From contig NC_047071.1 in assembly GCF_902459465.1 (NCBI RefSeq), forward strand, positions 12,544,385 through 12,608,384: a DNA stretch of 64,000 nt, written 5' to 3'. Below the pieces are notes generated by a model. That model was not told the DNA's origin, did not search any database, and worked only from the letters and a program-made list of their open reading frames with translations. Below, piece after piece: positions 11,742 through 25,400 of this stretch (position 1 is the first letter of the stretch; the number at the start of each line of letters is the position of its first letter). Both the position numbers and the translations under genes were made by a program. Source of the stretch: Asterias rubens (lineage: Eukaryota; Echinodermata; Asteroidea; Forcipulatida; Asteriidae).

Positions 11742-13425
11742 GAATTTCGGTCAGCAGTCCCACTTGTTTCCATCCGGCCAGCTGTCGTCTCTTTGCAGCT
11801 CAACTGACTCTCCCACTTTTGGAGGTGGTTTTCCCATTGACGGTGGAGGAGACATCAACCCTAGCAACATGCCGAAGAACTACAAGGGCAAGAGGAACAA
11901 TCCCAAGGAGGTTCTCGTGGGTGAAGAAATCAAGATATCAGTCAACATCGCTATTCAAGAATTTAGACATAATGAGACTAAAAAAGGTATATCATTTTTT
12001 CTTATACTGTCTGATCATTCAATACATTGGCCTGGAATATCATGTTGGAGAAGGCGAGGCCATTAATTTTGCAATATGGGCACTTGCATTGGAAATTCTG
12101 AGAACAATTTAAGTAACACCTTAAAAGGGTTAACAAGTTGCTTTTGTGCACTTGGCAGCCACTGCCAGAAACGACGAGAAAAATCCCTTCTGTTATGAGT
12201 GCTTTTATGTGCATTGTATAACACACAGAATTTCACAAATTTCATTTCTACTTATTAAAATTGATCTTGCCTACTTACATAAAAGAAAATGAAATCTCCA
12301 CACTATTACACATACCTTAAACCTTTTTCCCTTTTTCTTTAGAGCTAGAGTTTCCATCTTCTTTGAACAACACAGAGAGAGCCTACATTCATGGCCTGGC
12401 CCAAAATTTTGGACTGAAATCTAAAAGCAAAGGGTATGTTGAAACTTACAGATTTACAAGTATTCGGGTTGATGATACCCAAGCCTACATCCATATGGAC
12501 TGTAAACGGGGTAACCCCGTTTCAGCCCTAGGAGCAGGTCTGGCAACAGCCTCTGGAAAGAAATAGTTGTAGCCCACACCTTGAAGTGGCCTTCAAGCAA
12601 GTTCAGTTTAAAAAGAATCCACAGGCAAATCACTCTGGTGGGGTTCAAACCCACGACGCTTGCACTGCAAGCTAGCCGGACAGCTAGAGGCAGTTTGATT
12701 CCCTAGCAACAGGTCCCACAATTATTTAGTAGATGTTTATTTTTGGTATGTAATGAAGATGAAGAATATAGTTTAGCTTTTACCCTCACCAATGTGTATT
12801 TCTCATTTGGTGTATCTCAACATATGCATAAAATACAAACTTGTGAAAATTTGAGCTCAATTGGTCGTCAAAATTGCGAGATATATGTAAGAAAAAACAC
12901 CCTTGTCACACAAAGTTGTGTGCTTTCAGATGCTTGATTTCGAGACCTCAAAATCTAATTCTGAGGTCTTGAAATCAAATTCGTGTAAAATTGCTTCTTT
13001 CTCGAAAACTACGTCACTTCAGAGGGAGCCGTTTCTCACAATGTTGTATATTATCAACCTCTGCCCATTACTCGTTACCAAATAAGTCTTGTTCTAATAA
13101 TTATTTTGAGCAACAGTGTCCACTGCCTTTAAGCAAGGTAGACTTGGTACTTTCCCAAGTTCTATGAACTGCATGAGCATTTTTTTTACTAGGGTAAAAA
13201 CAAAATAATATTTTTTTTTATCTTTGCTTTCTTACAGCAAAGGAGCCAGTCGATACTTGACCCTGTTCAAGAAGGAGAAGAATAAACAAGGCAGCATAGC
13301 AACATTTGATCTCACCCGAGATTCACGTAATGAGTCCCACGGTCTACTCCAACGCTTCCCAGTCAACCAGAGAGAGAGGTTAGAGCTTCAGCCTAGGATG
13401 GAGAGAAGACGCTATGGTGTACCTG
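11742..13425 (+). CDS. YTHDC2: YTHDC2 exons 1-3: N-terminus and R3H domain
   Basis: Exon 1 reads [19 protein letters not shown], exon 2 [20 protein letters not shown] and SKSKG, and exon 3 [13 protein letters not shown]. The R3H signature (R-x3-H: ERAYIH, with the later GLxSKSKGKGxxRYL strand) spans roughly residues 22-90 from the ATG at 11869. R3H binds single-stranded nucleic acid. Codons 5' of that ATG would add SSTDSPTFGGGFPIDGGG, comparable in composition with the Gly-rich N-terminus of vertebrate YTHDC2. That supports, but does not prove, an upstream start. Confidence 0.9.
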
Positions 13426-16400
13426 GTCAGAACACTAACATTTACATATTGTTATCTTGTATTCTTTACTCAATCAATAATAGTATAGGTTTTTCCGGTC
13501 AACGTCAGCACAAAATTGTTGAAATTCATTTTAAAGGGAAGGTACACATTTGGTAAATGTCAAAGACCAGTCTTCTCACTTGGTGTATCCCATCATAACC
13601 ATAAAATAACAAACCTGTGAAAATTTGGGCTCAATTGGTCATTGAAGTTGCGAGAAAATTATGAAAGAAAAAAAAACCCTTGTTGGACGAATTTGTGTGC
13701 TTTCATTTAAGAATAAAAGACTTCTAGCTAGAAGTCTTTTATTATTTTAGTGAGAAATTAAAAACCTTTAAGCAAGGTTTTAGGTTTACAGGCTTTATGA
13801 AATTGGGCCCTGCAGGCAAGAAGTAAGGCTTTTAATGAAATAATCTCATGTTAAATTTTTTTCTGCAACGTTAAACCAAAACAACTCACAGGTGGACAAC
13901 CCAGAGAAACACCAAAAACCACTGGTCGGCTCAACAACGGCATTGCGCAAACCCCAGCAAAGAGGGCAGGCTCTGATCTTGACTCGTTCCGGCAGACGCT
14001 ACCGGTGTACTTGATGAAGGATGAGATCATGCAAGCCATCAATCGACAGAGAGTCGTCATGATCTCTGGAGAGACTGGATCGGGAAAGACAACTCAGGTT
14101 CTGTGTTTATATTGTCTTGGGCCCATTTTCATGAAACTGTATTCTTGAATTGAATTGAAACTGTTAAGCAGAAAATACTGCTTGATAAATCGCTTTGACA
14201 AGCATTTAGTGTGGCACCAGCCATGCCAACTTAATCTAAATTTGGCTGGAAACTTTTATTGCTAAGCGATTCTATTCTGTGCTTGGCAAGTTTTTGTGCT
14301 TACAGGCTTTATGAAATTGGGCCATGGTTTGGTGCATGCACAGGACTCAAAGTTCAGGGCCCACTTAGGTTCAGAGAATCACTCATGGTATGGGGTCTCA
14401 GAGGAAAGCTGGAAATGAGCAGTTTATGAACAACTTTATACACGAGAAGAAGAATTTTGATTTTGATTTTTTCCCTTGCACAGATGTGTGTTAGCACTGT
14501 ATTACTCGCTACTTTCCCGAGTCCTTTAAACAAAAAAATCACAAGCATCACTCGGGTGGGATTCGAACCAACGACCCTTGAGCAGTGTCTTACAACTAGA
14601 CCACCGGAATTGGGCGGTAGCTAGTGGCAGTTCAAGTCCTATGTTTTAGCCGCGGGTTCCGCAACGATTTAATAGATGTTAAATTTGCATCGGGGATAAA
14701 GAATATTAATTTTGAAACAGAAACATTAGTCATAACTTGTGATCTCTCTTCCTACCTGCAGATTCCGCAGTTCATCCTAGACGAGTCTTTCCAGCAGAAG
14801 CAGAGTTGTCGTATCCTGTGCACTCAGCCTCGTAGACTGTCTGCTTTGTCTATTGCTGAGAGGGTCGCTGCAGAGAGAGGGGAAAGTATCGGCCAAGCTG
14901 TTGGGTATCAGATCAGACTGGAGAGTAGGTAAGGCGTCTTTGAAACTTACTTACATTTGAGGTGTCTGTATGGTTACCTTTGCACTCTGCAGTGCTTCTG
15001 GCCCAATTTCATCGAGCGGAAAATTGCTTTAAAAATCCCTGCTGAGCAATAATGAGCAGGATACAGTCACAAATTGTACTAGACTTGTACAGACTGGAAA
15101 GAAGATTGGGCATCTTTACAACTTTCTTTAGCCTGGTTGCATACTTCCTGCGAATGCGACACAATTTTTGTTGCAAGTTTGAGGTGCTCGCATTGGCAGG
15201 AATTATGAATTGTTGAGCTGGAAACAGGATAAAAGAATGCTCCAGGAGTTTGTGGGGATTCACAGTTTTAACCATTCACTTGAAGACGTCGGGATCTAAT
15301 TGTGTAATAGTTCTCTATCCTTGATGTGAGAATTGCATCATTCAGAGAATGATTTTTTTATGCCGTTTATTTTGAATCTGCCTGTATTTACATGACAGGG
15401 TCTCACCTAAGACAGTGTTGACGTTCTGCACCAATGGAGTTCTGCTTCGGACATTGATGGCAGGTGATAATGCACTGCAGTCTGTCACACACATTATCGT
15501 GGTAAGATGTTCGTACAAAATTTTATCGCAGAAAAAAGAGGGGGGTTTTACTATTCAATTTGTGAGAAAAGGGAATTGGGTGTTTTTTAACTGTTTTTCA
15601 ACCAACAGTACCTTTGTTATAGCTGAAATTTTTGTTAATGGCCTGACTAGGCCTGGGCGACTAGTGAAATTTACTACTCGTCTAGTCTCGCCTCATATAG
15701 TTGCGACTTTAACACTCGTCACGACCAATTTTGAATTCCCAAGATGCATTAAGGGATATTGTTTGTCGCAGGCTCAATGTAGTAAAGTTCACGCTGGAAG
15801 GATTGTGCCACTGATGTTTGATTGTGTTTAATTGTAAATTATGTTGTCGTGAATCGTCGTGAGCGACACAACTGGTTCACCAAGCAGGTAGTCCGACTTG
15901 TTGTAGTAGTTGTGGCGCCTTCGATGCTAGTAGAACTAGTCGCCCAAGCTTGGGGCCTGATTTTTCGACCCTTGGAGGCTAAATGACAAAAAATCTCCAA
16001 GGGTAAAGAAGTGAGACCATTAGTAATTGTTGTATTTCAGTTTTTCTACAAACTTAACACGCACCTATAAGATTCTTAACACTTTGGGTTGGTGAGCACT
16101 CAACCCACACTCTGCTGATCAGAAACCCCAGACCTTGAATCCAGTGTCACCATCTGCTCGGCCATTACAACCCAAGAACGGTATATTATTATCGGTATCA
16201 TTATTATTATTAAGCGTAGTCCTTTTCTCTTAGTTTATGAATTATTCATGTGTACATTCATTAGGATGAGATACATGAACGAGACCGCTTCTGTGATTTC
16301 CTACTGATCCAACTGCGAGAGGTCATGGTCAGATTGAAGCATTTAAAAGTCATTCTCATGAGTGCCGCTCTGGATACGGAGCTCTTCGTTCGATACTTCA

Positions 16401-19400
16401 ACAACTGCCCTCTGGTTTCGGGTAGGTACAATTTAAGAATAATCTTTGTGAAAATAACGTTAAATGGATAGCTGTCTGCATTACTCAGGGAGCCCTGTAA
16501 AAACAAACAAAGGCAATGTAATTGTTTCTATTTTTCTCGCAGTTCCTGGTAAAATCTTTGAGGTGGAGGAACTCTTTCTTGAGGATGCACTAAAATGGTA
16601 AGTTATCCCAATTTGTTTAAATATCCTCATCAATTCTTTCTGTGGTAAAAATCCTAAAATAAAAAATTAGCTATTGCAAATAGCTTACCCATCAAAAGGG
16701 TTGATGGTATAAATGCAAAAAATAAGGTTAACAGCCTGACGTTTCAACCCTAGCAGAGTCTTTCTTGAAGGCTATTTGTTGTGTTGTTACTTAGCCTTCG
16801 GGACAGACTCTGCTAGAGTCGAAACATTAGGCCATAGTAACCTCTTTTTTTTGCACATTTTTAGAATTGTTCAGGTTACACCAAACATACATTTTGTTTC
16901 TGATGGCCTAATGGTTAAATCAAAATGACCACTGGCAAGGAGTGCTATTACCTTCTGTTGCCTTTCCATGCCTTTATGTAGTATCAGGGGCCGATTTCAC
17001 AAAGATCTAAGATTGATCGTAACTGCAAATCAATCGTAGTTGCTTAGTAAAACGTGATGTCACAATACAAATCACTATGGTGATACTGAAAATTTGTGTT
17101 GCGATGAATTATATTGCTTTGTGAAATCGGCCCCAGGTCTGCCTTGTAATACCTACACTTTCTAACTTTCTTACTTTCTTTTTACTCTCATTGATGACAG
17201 CACGGGGTACACTAATGATAGAATGCAGAAATTCATCAAGGAAAAGTCCAAGTGTAAGTATCATTGCAATAATGCGCCGTGTGTAAGATGTTTGATTATT
17301 GTTCATTACTATTATTAAACACTGTTTTTAGAACAACTTATTTACACCAATGTGTATTAAAGGCACTGGACACCTTTTAAATTGTCAAAGACCAGTATTC
17401 TCACTTAAAATGACAAGTCTGTGAAAATTTGTACTCGAATGGTCGTCAAAGTTACAAGAGGATGATGAAAGAAGAGACACCCTGGTGTACATTCAGTCTT
17501 TTAATTATTTGAGTGCAAAATTGTTTACACTACTTCAGAGGGTTTCATTTCTTGTTAAACTATCCATTGCTCATTACCAAGTAAGTTTTTAGAGTGCTAA
17601 CAATTACTTTGATTAATTGCCAATAGTGTCCATTACAATTAACTGTTAATGAATCACTATTTTCAGTGGCTAAACAGCAGAGTCAGCTGAATGAGTGGTA
17701 TGAAGAGCCCAGCGTAGTCAAAGGAGCTGCTTCAAGGAACGAGGATGGAGTCGGTAAAATAACCAGGGACCTCTCTGCAACTGGGCTGGGCGGGGGTTCG
17801 AACTCCAACAAGGCATTGCTTGATGTAAGTGTAATGGTACATGTCCAAGCAGTGTTGTATACACTGGGCGGTGCCTGACGGGCCGGCCCAGAACCAACAA
17901 ATTTCGCCCGGCACTCTAAGCAAAATACACTGTGCTGCCCAGCACAGATTCCCCCAGATTGCACGTGTAGCATCGTATGAGGGGCCCATATCTAAACATG
18001 AATAATTTTGCCCTTGGTGGACTAAGTTGGATTTAGAGACTACCACTAAAAATTGGTCTAGCTACATTGTACAACGCCAGTTACAAGGTAGAGCAGGGTT
18101 GGACGCAAGTAATTTGCCGGCGCTCTTCTAACTGAGGTCTCGAGCCCTATGATGGCAGTCTTCCTATTAAGTCAATGTCTTTGTTTGATTGTGCTGCCAG
18201 AAGCTGTTAAAGCCAGTGGACACTATTGGTAATTGTCAAAGACCAGTCTCCTCACTTGCTGTATCTCAACATATGCATAAAATAACAAACCTGTGAAAAT
18301 TTGAGCTCGATTGGTCATTGAAGTTGCGAGATAACTAAGAAAGAAAAAAATGCCCTTGTCACACGAAGTTGTGTGCTTTCATCAGATGCTTGATTTCGAG
18401 ACCTCGAATTTCTAAACTTGAGGTCTCGAAATCAAATTCATGGAAAATTACTTCTTTCTCGAAAACTACTCCACTTCAGAGGGAGCCGTTTCTCACAGTG
18501 TTTTATACTATCAACCTCTCCCCATTACTCGTTACCAAGTAAGGTTTTATGCTAATAGTTATTTTGAGTAATTACCAATAGTGTCCACTGCCTTTAAATC
18601 TTAAACTGCCGTACAACCAGAGATCGCACCCTGGCGCTAATTCGAAGGTCATACCTTAAAATCCTGTTCTAGTTAATTTATCTTCGTTCACCCAAAATTG
18701 AGTTAAATTCACCCAGTCATCCGTTTTTCTTGCGGTTTATTACGTGTAATTCTAACAGGTAACTTGGCAACCAGCCAAATCTCTTTAAAAAAAAAAACTT
18801 TGGTAGCACAAAATAAAAAAAAATGGGAACATCTACACCATAAAAAAAAATATAAAGAAATTTATCAGTGATTGCTTATTCTTCTTTATTCATTTATTTA
18901 TTTTGTTTTAATTTCAAACAGGCATCTGTGGATGTAGCAGACATGCCAGATTGGTTGCAGAAGGACATGGATAGCGCCCTCGGTGACTGCTGGCTGAAAG
19001 GCACCGAGGAGGCGTTTGCGCAACTCATGCATCTTGTACTGGAGGAGAACGTCAGTGGTGAGCAACAGATATAGTTGTTATTTCTTATGATTATTTCTTG
19101 TGATGAAACAAAGGATTTTGCAAAAGCTAACCTTATCCTGGGGGATCCACTATCATCTACTCGAGTTATAAGGTCGTTAACGACAATTTTATATTTGTAC
19201 GGATCAAAAGTAAACTAAATGAAAAATGCATATAAGTTTTAGAAACATTTATCCAAATAATTTTTTTAATGTTTTACATAGAAAACAATGTTTCTTTTTG
19301 CCAAACAAATACTTTGAGGACCACCCTTGATCAATAAACCCCATTTTACGAGCTCCAAAATATGCAAAGGCATTTTTAAGAAATCCATACAAATTGCACT

Positions 19401-22400
19401 AAGGAGCCTATAGTTCTGAGCAGACGTACTGTGGTTTTTGATTGATATGTAAAACTATATGCCAGCCTGCAATATGATATTCTGTGTTGTATGCATCTAC
19501 ACAGTACACAGTCAACCCTCCTACTGTTAGACTATGCACTTGTTCTTTTTAATGATGTGTTAACTTTGTCAGCCTACAATTTAACATCTTATGTTGAGTG
19601 CTGCCAACTCTCCCTTATTCAAAATTTATAAAAATAAACCAATCTTTTCTAATCTGATTGAATTGTATATCTCCCTGATATGGAAACTTGTTCCCTATTA
19701 TGTATGTTTGTTTGTTTGTTTGTTTGTTTGTTTGTTTTATTTCCATCTGTACAACGACAAAATTACAGGAATAACAGTTACAAGTAAATAAATAAAGATA
19801 TAAAAACTAAGTTTATAGTACAAATGGGGGTTGCAACCAGAGGAGGTAACCCTTCTGTATTGGAGCACCCAAACTGCTGTAAAATAGATGCTTCACTGGT
19901 TCAAGGAATTACAAAGAAAGTTCAAGTATCCCTAAAAAAAACACATATTGTTGAATACTATGTATGTCGGAAAGACAAAGCGATTATGGTCTGAGTGTCT
20001 CATTGAAGGACACAGAATCAGTGAACCAGGATTTTCACGGCCCACTTTCTGTATGGAACAAACTTGGAACAACATTCACTGAAAATATCTTTTCAAATTG
20101 TTTCTTCGGTGTGGTTTGTTAAATAGCTGACTATGCCCACGCTGAGACCAGCGCTACCGCCCTAATGCTTGCAGCAGGTAGAGGCAATGTAGAAATCGTA
20201 GAGAGATTGCTAAGCTTAGGAGCTAATGCTACACAGAGAGCTTCAAATGACATGTAAGAAGATTTTGTAAGAAGATTTTGATAATTTATTTATTAAAAGG
20301 CACTGAACACTTTGGTAATGACTCAAACAAAATATTAGCATACAAACTTACTTGGTAACAAGCAACAGAGAGCTGTTGTATAAAAACATTGTATGAAACG
20401 ACTCCCTCTGAAGTATCGTAGTTTTTGAGAGAGATATAATTTCTCACTAAAATATTTGAAGTTGAAGTATTTTTTCAGGCATCTGAAAGCGCACAATTTT
20501 GTGCAAGAAGGAATTATTTTCTTGCCATTTAGATGACCAAATGAGCCAAAGTTTTCACAGATTTGTTATTGTATGTTGGGATTAAGCTTGGGCGATATCA
20601 CGATATTATCGAATATCGCGATATTAATTTGGAAACGATTTCGATATCGGATGGATTTGGTTTTAATCGAAATATCGATATATCGCGATATATCGCGATA
20701 TCGATTAAATATCGCGATGTATTTGCTAGCTTAGACATCTTGCACCCCATGGGTTTGGAGTAAAACCAGAAGAATAGGTCATTAGAACACCTCTCTTATG
20801 CTATGACTGTCTCTTCTACAACTTTTACTTGGAGTTTGAAGACTGATGATGTCAAATTTAATTAATCGCGATTATATCGAATATCGCGATATATTGTCGG
20901 CGATATATCGTGAAGAAAATAAATCGATATCGCCCAAGCTTAGTTGGGATACAGAAAGTGAGAAAACTGATCTTTGGCAGCTACCAAACATGTCCAGTGC
21001 CTTTAACTATTATGATTTATTATTTTGTTTCCCCATTCACTTGAATCAATGTGCCTTATCTACTATAAACAAATCCTATTATTATTACTATAATTATGTA
21101 TACATGTACCTGGTAATAAAACAAAAGGATACCTCATAATTGAACTTAATCACTGTAGCTTGCAAGCCTGAGAAAACAAGGGTGCTTCCCAGTACATGGG
21201 ACCTCCGGCTTAATGGCCCATCCAAATTTTTGTCAAGTATTTTGCTAAAGGTCGCAAGTGCCATTACCAAGACTCAAGCCCACACTCTGTTGATCAGAAA
21301 CACCACACCTTGAGTCGCTTTCTCTTAGCCACTTGGCCACGGCACGCCAAGGAACATCTTTGAGAGATGTTTATTATAGCGGAGTATCCAGTAATGTGAT
21401 GATGGTGTCTCTTTTAATTTCACAGGACTGCAATAGACTGGGCCAAGAAATTCAACCAGACTGATGTTGTAGAAGTTCTTCAGGCTCACATGTGAGTTTA
21501 GAAAGGCCTGTGATTTGTCAGGCTTTTGTTCTCCTGCTTTCAGGGTTTTTCATTTACCTCATTCCTCTTTTCAGATTTCACTGAAAGAGGTGTAGAGAGA
21601 CAAAGCCCTGGTTGTGTCCAAAACATCAAATTTTGTATTGTTGATTTATTATTATTCAGTAAAGATGAAACAGGTGTCCCATTGTTTCAATGTACTCTAG
21701 GATTAAAGGGTGTGATACCTTTTGTAGATCAAGGTTTTGGCCATGACATGAATCCCTTCTTATTGTGAATGAAGATGTATTTAGATGTAATACAATTTAC
21801 CTGTAGAAGTTTCAGCTTTATTGGTCGACAAAGGTGAAAATCACAGAGTAATGTTTTAAGGAGAGTCACGTAAATCTGTTGTACATGCTAAAATAATGAT
21901 TGGCTTAGCAAATAATATTTTAAGGGAATCTTTCTACCACCATCATCTTTAAACCTTAGAGCAAACGCTTGATTTTAGCGCTTTATAAATGACTTTCGAT
22001 TGAACACAACGTGTTTAATTGTTGCATCCACAGCACCAACACTCAGACAGAGACAGATTTTGAGACGGACCTTATCGAGGACAGTTCAGACATCACTGCC
22101 GAGGACAAAGAGTTACTCCAGGCGTACCATCACAGCTTCGATGATGAGAGAGTCGACATAAAACTCATCATTGCATTACTCACCTACATCTTAGATAACT
22201 CTGAAGAAGGTAGTTATAGACATTTATCATGCTGTCACCATCTTGGTCATGTTCCCTGTTTCCAATAACAGTAATGAATGCTAACATTCATTGCACGTGG
22301 CACCAGACTATTATTTTGTCCAACTCAGTTTGGTTACAATTATTTTTCTGTTGGGATTTTATTTGGTTTTGTCAAAAGGGTCTTGTGATTTCTCTCCTCT

Positions 22401-25400
22401 TTCTTCATGCATTAATTTGTTATTTAAAAAAATAAAAGTTGTCATCCTTTGATGAATTTTTACTCCAGCACTTTATTTTTTGATAGACCGTATTGAATAT
22501 GACGTCACCGTTCAAATATCTGACCTACAGCATGGCGTCTGTGCGTGTGCGTGCTTGTGCCGTAAAAATCAAACCGGGAATGCTGCGTGATGCGTGCTTC
22601 ATTGATGTACGCAATTGGACGTGCATACGGTTTGCCCTACAAGATGGCGACTTTCATAGCAAAACAGGGGTTATTCAATACGGTCAATGATACCTTTATT
22701 GAACGTTGTACAAATCATACTGCGGTGGTCATCACAAGTTCAGGCCAAAGGTCTCGATCTGCTGTTGATCTCGCTGCAGCTGCCATTCCCTGCCCGCTCC
22801 ACTTCTTTATGTCGTTCATCCAAGATGTTACTAGACGACCTCTTCTTCTCTTCCCCTTGACTGACCCCTGGATTAATTCTTTGTCGAAACCCCCTAGACG
22901 TATGAAATGTCCAAAGGAACGCATCTTTCGCACAGCCATCTGTTTTCTCAGCATCAACTCATTCTCTATGGTGTCCAATACCAGGCGGTTTGTCCTCCTT
23001 TCCACCCAAAAATGCTCGGAGGTCACAGCAAAATTTTCAATTCCCTCTCATTAATTTCTTCTGTCCCTCCTTCCAGGTGCAATCCTTGTATTCTCGCCCT
23101 ATTGAACGTCTCCCTATTTTGTCAATATCTTTCCTGTGAGGTTCCAGTCTTTCTTTCCACCGTTAAAAGTTTTAAATTCCTCTCATTAATTTCTTCTGTC
23201 CCTTCTTCCAGGTGCAATCCTTGTATTCTAGCCCTATCCGCCTTCTCCCTATTTTGTCAATATCTGTCCTCGGAGGTTCCAGTCTTTCTTTCCACCATGC
23301 AGAATTTCAATTCCTTCTCATTAATTTCTTCTGTCCCTTTCCTCCAGGTGCAATCCTCGTCTTCTTGCCCGGGTATGACGACATTGTGTCCCTTCGAGAC
23401 ACCTTACTCAGCGATGACAGCATGTTCTCGGATAGTAGTCACTACCAAGTCTACACACTCCACTCCTCGATGCAAAGCTCTGATCAGAAGAAAGTATTCA
23501 GGAAATCCGTCGTTGGAGTCCGCAAAATTGTAAGATTGTAGATTTTAGTAGTATTTAATTTGTCAGTACTTTTTCTCTAATGTTTTAATACTTCTTGGTG
23601 CAATGCACTGTTAAAAATTGTTGTGGAAATGGCGCAATAGAAATCTCTAATTATCATGATTATAATTAAGCGTTGTACTTAGAGAGGGCCCAATTTCATA
23701 GAGCTGCTTAAGTATGGAATCCTAAGCAAAACAAAACTATGCTGATCAGAAGAAAGTTAGCAGCCAAAACACCATGTAACATGTACAATTTGTGACTGGT
23801 ATCCTGCCTACTTTTTGCTTAGCAGAAAAAATGTTTTAATAGCAATATCTCCAGCTAAAGCAGCTCCATAAAATTGGGCCCCAGACCATGGCCCATTGTC
23901 ATGGCTCTGCTTACCAAGGCATTCTGTGAGAGGAGGTGTATGAACCAGTGCTTTTACTCTAATGGAGCAGTCAGTCATACAGGAAGCTGATAATGGGAGA
24001 CTTTGGAACGCTGTATGGCAGCAGATTTACCAGGTAAATTCCCATTGTTTACATAGTTCTGAGCATACACACATTAACGAGAACAAGTAATTTCATTGGT
24101 AAGTCTGCTGCCACCTAGTGTCTCCAACAGTTTCCCATCGTATTATACATTTTTCTTTTTTTTAACCAGTTTTGTTTTTGCCCTTCAGGTTCTTTCTACA
24201 AACATTGCAGAGACGAGTGTAACCATCAATGATGTTGTGTTTGTCATTGATTCTGGAAAGGTCAAAGAGGTGAGTGATTTGTGTATATGCAAGGAATTAA
24301 TTAGATTATAACACACCTACTGCTGGTTTCTTTATCATTGTAAGCTGAACAACTGTTGCGGGGGGGGGGGGTCAAAAATATAGCCTTTGTAAGAAATTTG
24401 ATGTACTTTGATCGCTTTCCTGGTCTGGTCCCCGGTCTTCCCTGGCAAAAGGGTATACCCCAGGAAATAGACACCCGTGCTCCAGGGTAAGCGTTAAAAC
24501 CTTGGGGTATTCTTGAAGCGTGGAAAAGGAACCCCCATGGAATAGAGACACAGTGTGAAAGTGCACCGGGGTAACCGTGGAATAAAACAAGTCTCAGGGC
24601 CTCCCCAGGCCTGTATCCCATGGGGATAAAAGCAATGTGAAAAGGGCTTCCGGCAGCAGTTTGGTCTTGGCTTTTGTGGGTTCTTTATACATGTATTTGT
24701 TTATCTCTTGTTCTGTGTATTGCTTTTCTACAGGGCCCCCAGCGGCCCTGTTTTGGTAAAACGATGTATCTCAAAAAAGCTAATTTCAAGAAAAATAGGT
24801 TTAAAGTTGAAATAACTGCCTTTTTGTTTCAGAATATTGGATTGTCATTTTGTTAAAGTTTTTCACTAATGTAATAACTGAAAATAAGTTTCCATATTTT
24901 GTTATAAGTTTTTGAACATTATTGAAGAAACTGTTACAGTTTATTCAAAGATACATCATTTCACCGAAATAATGCACACAGCGTATGTCGTCAATCTGGT
25001 GCATAACAATGGTATACTAAAAAGCATTTGGGATGTTGATTAATTTGCTCAAATGGTGTATGTCAGAGAGATACACCATTTTACCATATTTTTAGTTTGT
25101 AAAATAAGTGTAAGTGTGACATACATCTTTTTTGTGAATTAAAGTCACAAACTTTGAGTTGTACAGGTCAACATACAGTTTGTATCTTCTGAACCACTCA
25201 TCCGTTGACGATAAGATTTTCAGAATCGGAAAGAGCGCCCTCACTTTACTGGGAAATGGCTTTATCTCAAAATTTCAAAAAAATGACTTACATCGTTTAA
25301 CCAAAACAGGGCTGCCAGGGAGAACAGTGTATTTACACTGATGGGGCTACCCTGTATAAATAATACTTAATAATAATAATAATAATAATAATAATTAAAA

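Noticed and set aside
14545..14625. Possible tRNA gene because of a perfect GGTTCGAATCCCACC
   Set aside because: Acceptor and anticodon stems do not pair, and similar pieces recur; it is a SINE.
24360..24371. Poly-G/poly-C tracts (24360, 29818, 30906, 44906, 62914) as signals
   Set aside because: Simple low-complexity runs prone to sequencing error; no associated structure seen.
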